Shown piece by piece: positions 30,085 through 32,972 of a stretch of DNA of 32,972 nucleotides. The notes under the pieces are model-generated. The model had not been told where the DNA came from. It did no database searches and saw nothing but the letters and a program-made list of their open reading frames with translations. Source of the DNA: Actinomycetota bacterium (GTDB taxonomy: Bacteria; Actinomycetota; Actinomycetes; Streptosporangiales; Streptosporangiaceae); NCBI GenBank assembly GCA_019240215.1, contig JAFAYQ010000022.1:1-32972 (forward strand), written 5' to 3'. The position numbers were made by a program, and so were the translations under genes. The stretch's first letter is position 1. Each line of letters begins with the position of its first letter.

Positions 30085-30944
30085 AATCTGAAATGGTCTT
30101 CGGGGTGAACGTGCCGGCATCGGCGGCGGCGGGCGACGACCCGGTCGCCCTGGCCCAGGCGGCCGAGCGGCTCGGGTACGACTTCGTCTCGACCGCCGAC
30201 CATCCGTGCGGCCGCGCGCCCAGCTACGAGACGGCGACCCTGCTCACCTGGATCGCCGCCCGGACCAGCCGGATCACGGTGGCCAGCCGGGTGCTGGCGG
30301 TGCCGTTCCGCCGCCCGGCCATGGTCGCCAAGCTGGCGGCGTCGCTGGACCTGCTCTCGGGCGGCCGCTTCATCCTCGGGCTGGGGGGCGGGTACTCCGA
30401 CGACGAGATCGCCGCGCTCGGGGCGCCGCTGCTGTCACCGGCCGAGAAGGTCGACGGGCTGGCCGAGGCGATCGAGGTCATCCGGGGCGGCTGGACCCAG
30501 CCGGGCTACACCCAGCACGGCCGCCAGCACAGCGTCCGCGCGCTCGAGCTGGAGCCCCGGCCGGCCCGGCCGATCCCGATCTGGCTGGGCACGTTCGGGC
30601 CGCGGGCGCTGGCCGTGACCGGGCGGCTGGCCGACGGCTGGATCCCCTCGCTGGGCTACCGCCCGGTCGAGGAGTTCACCGCCATGCGCGGCCGGATCGA
30701 CGCGGCCGCCGAAGCGGCCGGGCGGCGGCCCGGGGACATCCGCGGCGTGCTCAACCTGGGCGTCCGCATCGACCCGGGCGCCCCGCCGCGGCCCGACCTC
30801 GTCACCGGTTCACCCCAGCAGGTGGTGGCGCAGCTGCAGGGCCTGGCCGCCCGGTACGGCTTCACCGGCTTCAGCTTCTCGCTCAGCCACCCCGAGGACC
30901 TGAAGCGCCTGGCTCAGGACGTCCTGCCCGAGCTGGCGCGCTAG
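30075..30944 (+). CDS. LLM-class (F420-dependent type) oxidoreductase
   Basis: A 289-residue luciferase-like TIM-barrel protein. ATG 30075 is taken because a -10 hexamer stands 7 bp upstream (leaderless); ATG 30093 is the alternative and neither has a Shine-Dalgarno. Motifs: FGVNVPASAAAGDDPVALAQ, AAERLGYDFVSTADHP, LLTWIAARTSRITVASRVLA, LDLLSGGRFILGLGGGY, PIPIWLGTFGPRALAVTGRL ADGWIP. In actinobacteria such proteins usually use F420, but the cofactor is not provable from sequence. It is paired with a divergent MarR regulator, a usual arrangement for detoxifying reductases. Ends 1 bp before the convergent DUF3151 stop. Confidence 0.92.
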   Translation: MSVKSEMVFGVNVPASAAAGDDPVALAQAAERLGYDFVSTADHPCGRAPSYETATLLTWIAARTSRITVASRVLAVPFRRPAMVAKLAASLDLLSGGRFILGLGGGYSDDEIAALGAPLLSPAEKVDGLAEAIEVIRGGWTQPGYTQHGRQHSVRALELEPRPARPIPIWLGTFGPRALAVTGRLADGWIPSLGYRPVEEFTAMRGRIDAAAEAAGRRPGDIRGVLNLGVRIDPGAPPRPDLVTGSPQQVVAQLQGLAARYGFTGFSFSLSHPEDLKRLAQDVLPELAR

Positions 30945-30945
30945 T

Positions 30946-31359
30946 TCAGAGCAGCTCGGCCGCCGCGGTGGCGCTGGAGTCGGCCAGGAAGAGCTGGCAG
31001 CGCACGGCCTCTTCCTCTTCGTTGATGGCGTCGGCCGACCTGGCCAGCATGGCCAGCGAGCGCAGGAAGCCCTGGTTGGGCTCGTGCTCCCACGGCACCG
31101 GGCCGTTGCCGCGCCAGCCCGCCCGGCGCAGCTGGTCCAGGCCGCGGTGGTAGCCGGTCCGGGCGTAGGCGTAGGCGGCGACCACGTCGCCCTGGCCGAA
31201 CGCCCGCTCGGCCAGGGCGGCCCAGGCCGCCGACGAGGACGGGTAGCGGGCCGCCACCTCGGCCGGGTCGGTGCCGCCGGCCAGCAGCTCGGTGGCCGGG
31301 TCGACGGGCAGGTGGGTCGGCGCGGGCCCGGCCCCCGCCAGCAGGTCTTTGTGTTCCAT
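30946..31359 (-). CDS. DUF3151 family protein
   Basis: A 137-residue soluble protein, ATG at 31359, 16 bp downstream of fba and so in the same operon. Recognised by HLPVDPATELLAGGTDPAEV, SSSAAWAALAERAFGQGDVV, AYAYARTGYHRGLDQLRRAG WRGNGPVPWEHEPNQGFLRS, and the acidic INEEEEAVRC. This matches the actinobacteria-specific DUF3151 proteins which also stand near fba in mycobacteria (recalled as Rv0360c). Helical and tetratricopeptide-like in feel; no biochemical function is known to me. The association with aldolase suggests a role linked to central carbon metabolism. Confidence 0.88.
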   Translation of the reverse strand: MEHKDLLAGAGPAPTHLPVDPATELLAGGTDPAEVAARYPSSSAAWAALAERAFGQGDVVAAYAYARTGYHRGLDQLRRAGWRGNGPVPWEHEPNQGFLRSLAMLARSADAINEEEEAVRCQLFLADSSATAAAELL

Positions 31360-31375
31360 CGATTTCCGCCCGTCG

Positions 31376-32395
31376 TCAGCTGAGCTTGGTGCCGGTGGAC
31401 TGGAGGTCCTGGCAGGCGTGCACGACCCGGGCGGCCATGCCCTGCTCGGCCGCCTTGCCCCAGGTCCGCGGGTCGTAGGCCTTCTTGACGCCGACGTCGC
31501 CGTCCACCTTGAGCACCCCGTCGTAGTTGGTGAACATGTGGCCGGCCACCGGGCGGGTGAACGAGTACTGGGTGTCGGTGTCCACGTTCATCTTGACCAC
31601 GCCGTAGGAGATGGCCTCGCGGATCTCCTCCAGGGCCGAGCCCGAGCCGCCGTGGAACACCAGGTCGAACGGCTTCTCCCGGCCGTACTTGGCGCCCACC
31701 GCGTCCTGGATCTCCTTGAGCACCTCCGGCCGCAGCTTCACGTGGCCGGGCTTGTAGACCCCGTGCACGTTGCCGAAGGTGGCGGCCAGGATGTACCGGC
31801 CCCGCTCGCCCAGGCCGAGCTTCTCGGCCACGTCGAGCGCGTCGCCCGGGGTGGTGTAGAGCTTCTCGTTCATCTCGCCGACCACGCCGTCTTCCTCGCC
31901 GCCGACGACGCCGATCTCCATCTCCATGATGATGTGCGCCTCGGCGCAGGCGTCCAGCAGCTCAGCGGCGATGTCGAGGTTCTCCTCGAGCGGGACGGCC
32001 GACCCGTCCCACATGTGCGACTGGAACAGCGGGTCCAGGCCCTTGGCCACCCGCTCCTGGGAGATCTTCACCAGCGGCCGCATGTAGCCGTCGAGCTTGT
32101 CCTTGGGGCAGTGGTCGGTGTGCAGGGCGATGTTCACCGGCACCTTGGCCGCGACCACCCGGGCGAACTCGGCCAGCGCGCTGGCCCCGGTCACCATGTC
32201 CTTGACCGAGCCGGACAGGTACTCGGCGCCGCCGGTGGAGATCTGGACGATGCCGTCGCTCTCGGCCTCGGCGAAGCCGCGCAGGGCGGCGTTGAGCGTC
32301 TGGCTGGACGTGACGTTGATGGCCGGGTACGCGAAGCCCTGCTGCTTGGCCCGGTCCAGCATCTGGGCGTAAATCTCCGGCGTGGCGATAGGCAT
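31376..32395 (-). CDS. fba: Fructose-bisphosphate aldolase, class II
   Basis: A 339-residue zinc-dependent aldolase cleaving fructose-1,6-bisphosphate. ATG at 32395 (MPIATPEIYAQMLDRAKQQG) with an AGAGAGAG-rich leader; longer in-frame starts are antisense to dedA and rejected. Zinc and catalytic motifs: HTDHCPKDKLDGYM (Asp/His), EMEIGVVGGEEDGV, TFGNVHGVYKPGHV (zinc His), FHGGSGSALEEIREAI (phosphate and zinc), and KMNVDTDTQYSFTRP. This is the E. coli FbaA-like class IIA form used in glycolysis and gluconeogenesis. It heads the fba-DUF3151 operon and is divergent from dedA. Confidence 0.97.
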   Translation of the reverse strand: MPIATPEIYAQMLDRAKQQGFAYPAINVTSSQTLNAALRGFAEAESDGIVQISTGGAEYLSGSVKDMVTGASALAEFARVVAAKVPVNIALHTDHCPKDKLDGYMRPLVKISQERVAKGLDPLFQSHMWDGSAVPLEENLDIAAELLDACAEAHIIMEMEIGVVGGEEDGVVGEMNEKLYTTPGDALDVAEKLGLGERGRYILAATFGNVHGVYKPGHVKLRPEVLKEIQDAVGAKYGREKPFDLVFHGGSGSALEEIREAISYGVVKMNVDTDTQYSFTRPVAGHMFTNYDGVLKVDGDVGVKKAYDPRTWGKAAEQGMAARVVHACQDLQSTGTKLS

Positions 32396-32509
32396 GGGAT
32401 CGGCTCTCTCTGGAGTTGCGTCGTGGGTTCCTAGTATTGCGAAGCCCCGGCCTGCTGTGTACCAAGGTCGACCTCGGGCGCCGCCATCATGGGGTACAAC
32501 TGAAGGCCT

Positions 32510-32972
32510 ATGGAGAGTTTCCTCACCTCGGCGGGCTATGGCGCGCTCATCTTGTTCGCGTTCCTCGAAGCGTGCTGTATCCCGATCTCCTCGGAGATCA
32601 CGTTCGGCTTCGCCGGGGTGCTGGCGTTCCAGGGCCACCTCAGCCTGGTCCTGGTCATCGTCATCGGGACGCTGGCCGAGCTGGCCGGGTCGTTCACCTC
32701 GTTCTCGATCGGCCGCTGGGGTGGCCGCCCGCTGGTGGACCGGGTCGGCAAGTACGTGCTGATCACCCGGACCGACGTGGACCGGGCCGAGCGGTTCCTG
32801 GCCGGCAAGGGCGCCTGGGCGGTCCCGGTCGGCCGGATGCTCCCGGTCATCCGGGCCTTCACCTCGATCGTGGCCGGCCTGATCGAGATGCCGCCGCTGC
32901 GGTTCACGCTGCTGAGCCTCATCGGCACGGTCATCTACACCAGTGCGTTCTCGGCCATCGGCTACGCGGTCG
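32510..32972 (+). CDS. DedA/VTT-family membrane protein, partial
   Basis: ATG 32510 with GAAGG just upstream; about 154 codons are visible before the right edge. Sequence shows the DedA pattern: ALILFAFLEACCIPISSEIT, TLAELAGSFTSFSIGRWGGR (with the conserved acidic residue and GR), a loop with DRAERFLAGKGAWAVPVGRM, and PVIRAFTSIVAGLIEMPPLR containing the VR/G motif, then a further membrane segment. Members of this family act in lipid scrambling or undecaprenyl-phosphate recycling. The fba-dedA divergent pair is also found in mycobacteria from memory (Rv0363c/Rv0364). Confidence 0.92.
   Translation, partial: MESFLTSAGYGALILFAFLEACCIPISSEITFGFAGVLAFQGHLSLVLVIVIGTLAELAGSFTSFSIGRWGGRPLVDRVGKYVLITRTDVDRAERFLAGKGAWAVPVGRMLPVIRAFTSIVAGLIEMPPLRFTLLSLIGTVIYTSAFSAIGYAV

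Overview
The window is about 33 kb of very GC-rich DNA with dense codon bias toward G/C in third positions. GTG starts are common, there are long antisense shadow frames, and terminators are GC hairpins without U-tracts. This fits a high-GC actinobacterium. A luciferase-like (F420-type) oxidoreductase, DUF3151 beside a class II aldolase, and a purA / DUF3151-fba / dedA neighbourhood resembling the Rv0357c-Rv0364 area of mycobacteria (from memory) agree. The species cannot be named. No rRNA, tRNA, CRISPR, phage or insertion sequence was recognised.

Layout. 1-5363: a QueA-like gene (cut by the left edge) behind an SDR; a GAF histidine kinase / NarL-type regulator pair; and a soluble ABC ATPase overlapping a TauE/SafE-type exporter. 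5320-10887: a redox and stress block with a DUF2231-Rieske protein, a heme catalase with a 29-bp palindrome in its promoter, a hemerythrin, a degenerate SDR and a ferritin-like diiron protein behind a perfect operator-like inverted repeat. 10980-18787: potassium block with KdpE, a KdpD lacking its N-terminal Kdp/Usp sensor part, and two tail-to-tail paralogous KimA-like APC transporters, each fused to a Usp-like domain and a C-terminal OB-fold. 18966-20991: two lipoprotein genes, the first full of in-frame minisatellites, separated by a pair of near-identical palindromes. 21047-25329: an aromatic/histidinol-phosphate aminotransferase, an unusual regulator (cyclase-like domain plus winged helix) and murA. 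25511-29448: purA-purD-purB operon. 29533-30944: a MarR regulator and a divergent F420-type oxidoreductase sharing a symmetric promoter/operator. 30946-32972: fba-DUF3151 operon and the start of a dedA-family gene.

How the parts work together. The clearest candidate for something little described is the potassium block. A truncated KdpD/KdpE pair sits directly beside two large KimA-Usp-OB fusions with no kdpFABC in view. This suggests that the two-component system has been rewired to an APC-type K+ importer, and that the transporters carry their own cytoplasmic sensing domains, including an OB-fold that I recall as a stand-alone protein in actinobacterial Trk/Ceo loci. The second is the marR/LLM intergenic region, where one palindrome appears to supply the -35 box of both divergent, apparently leaderless promoters. 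All functional statements come from motif reading only; no searches were run.
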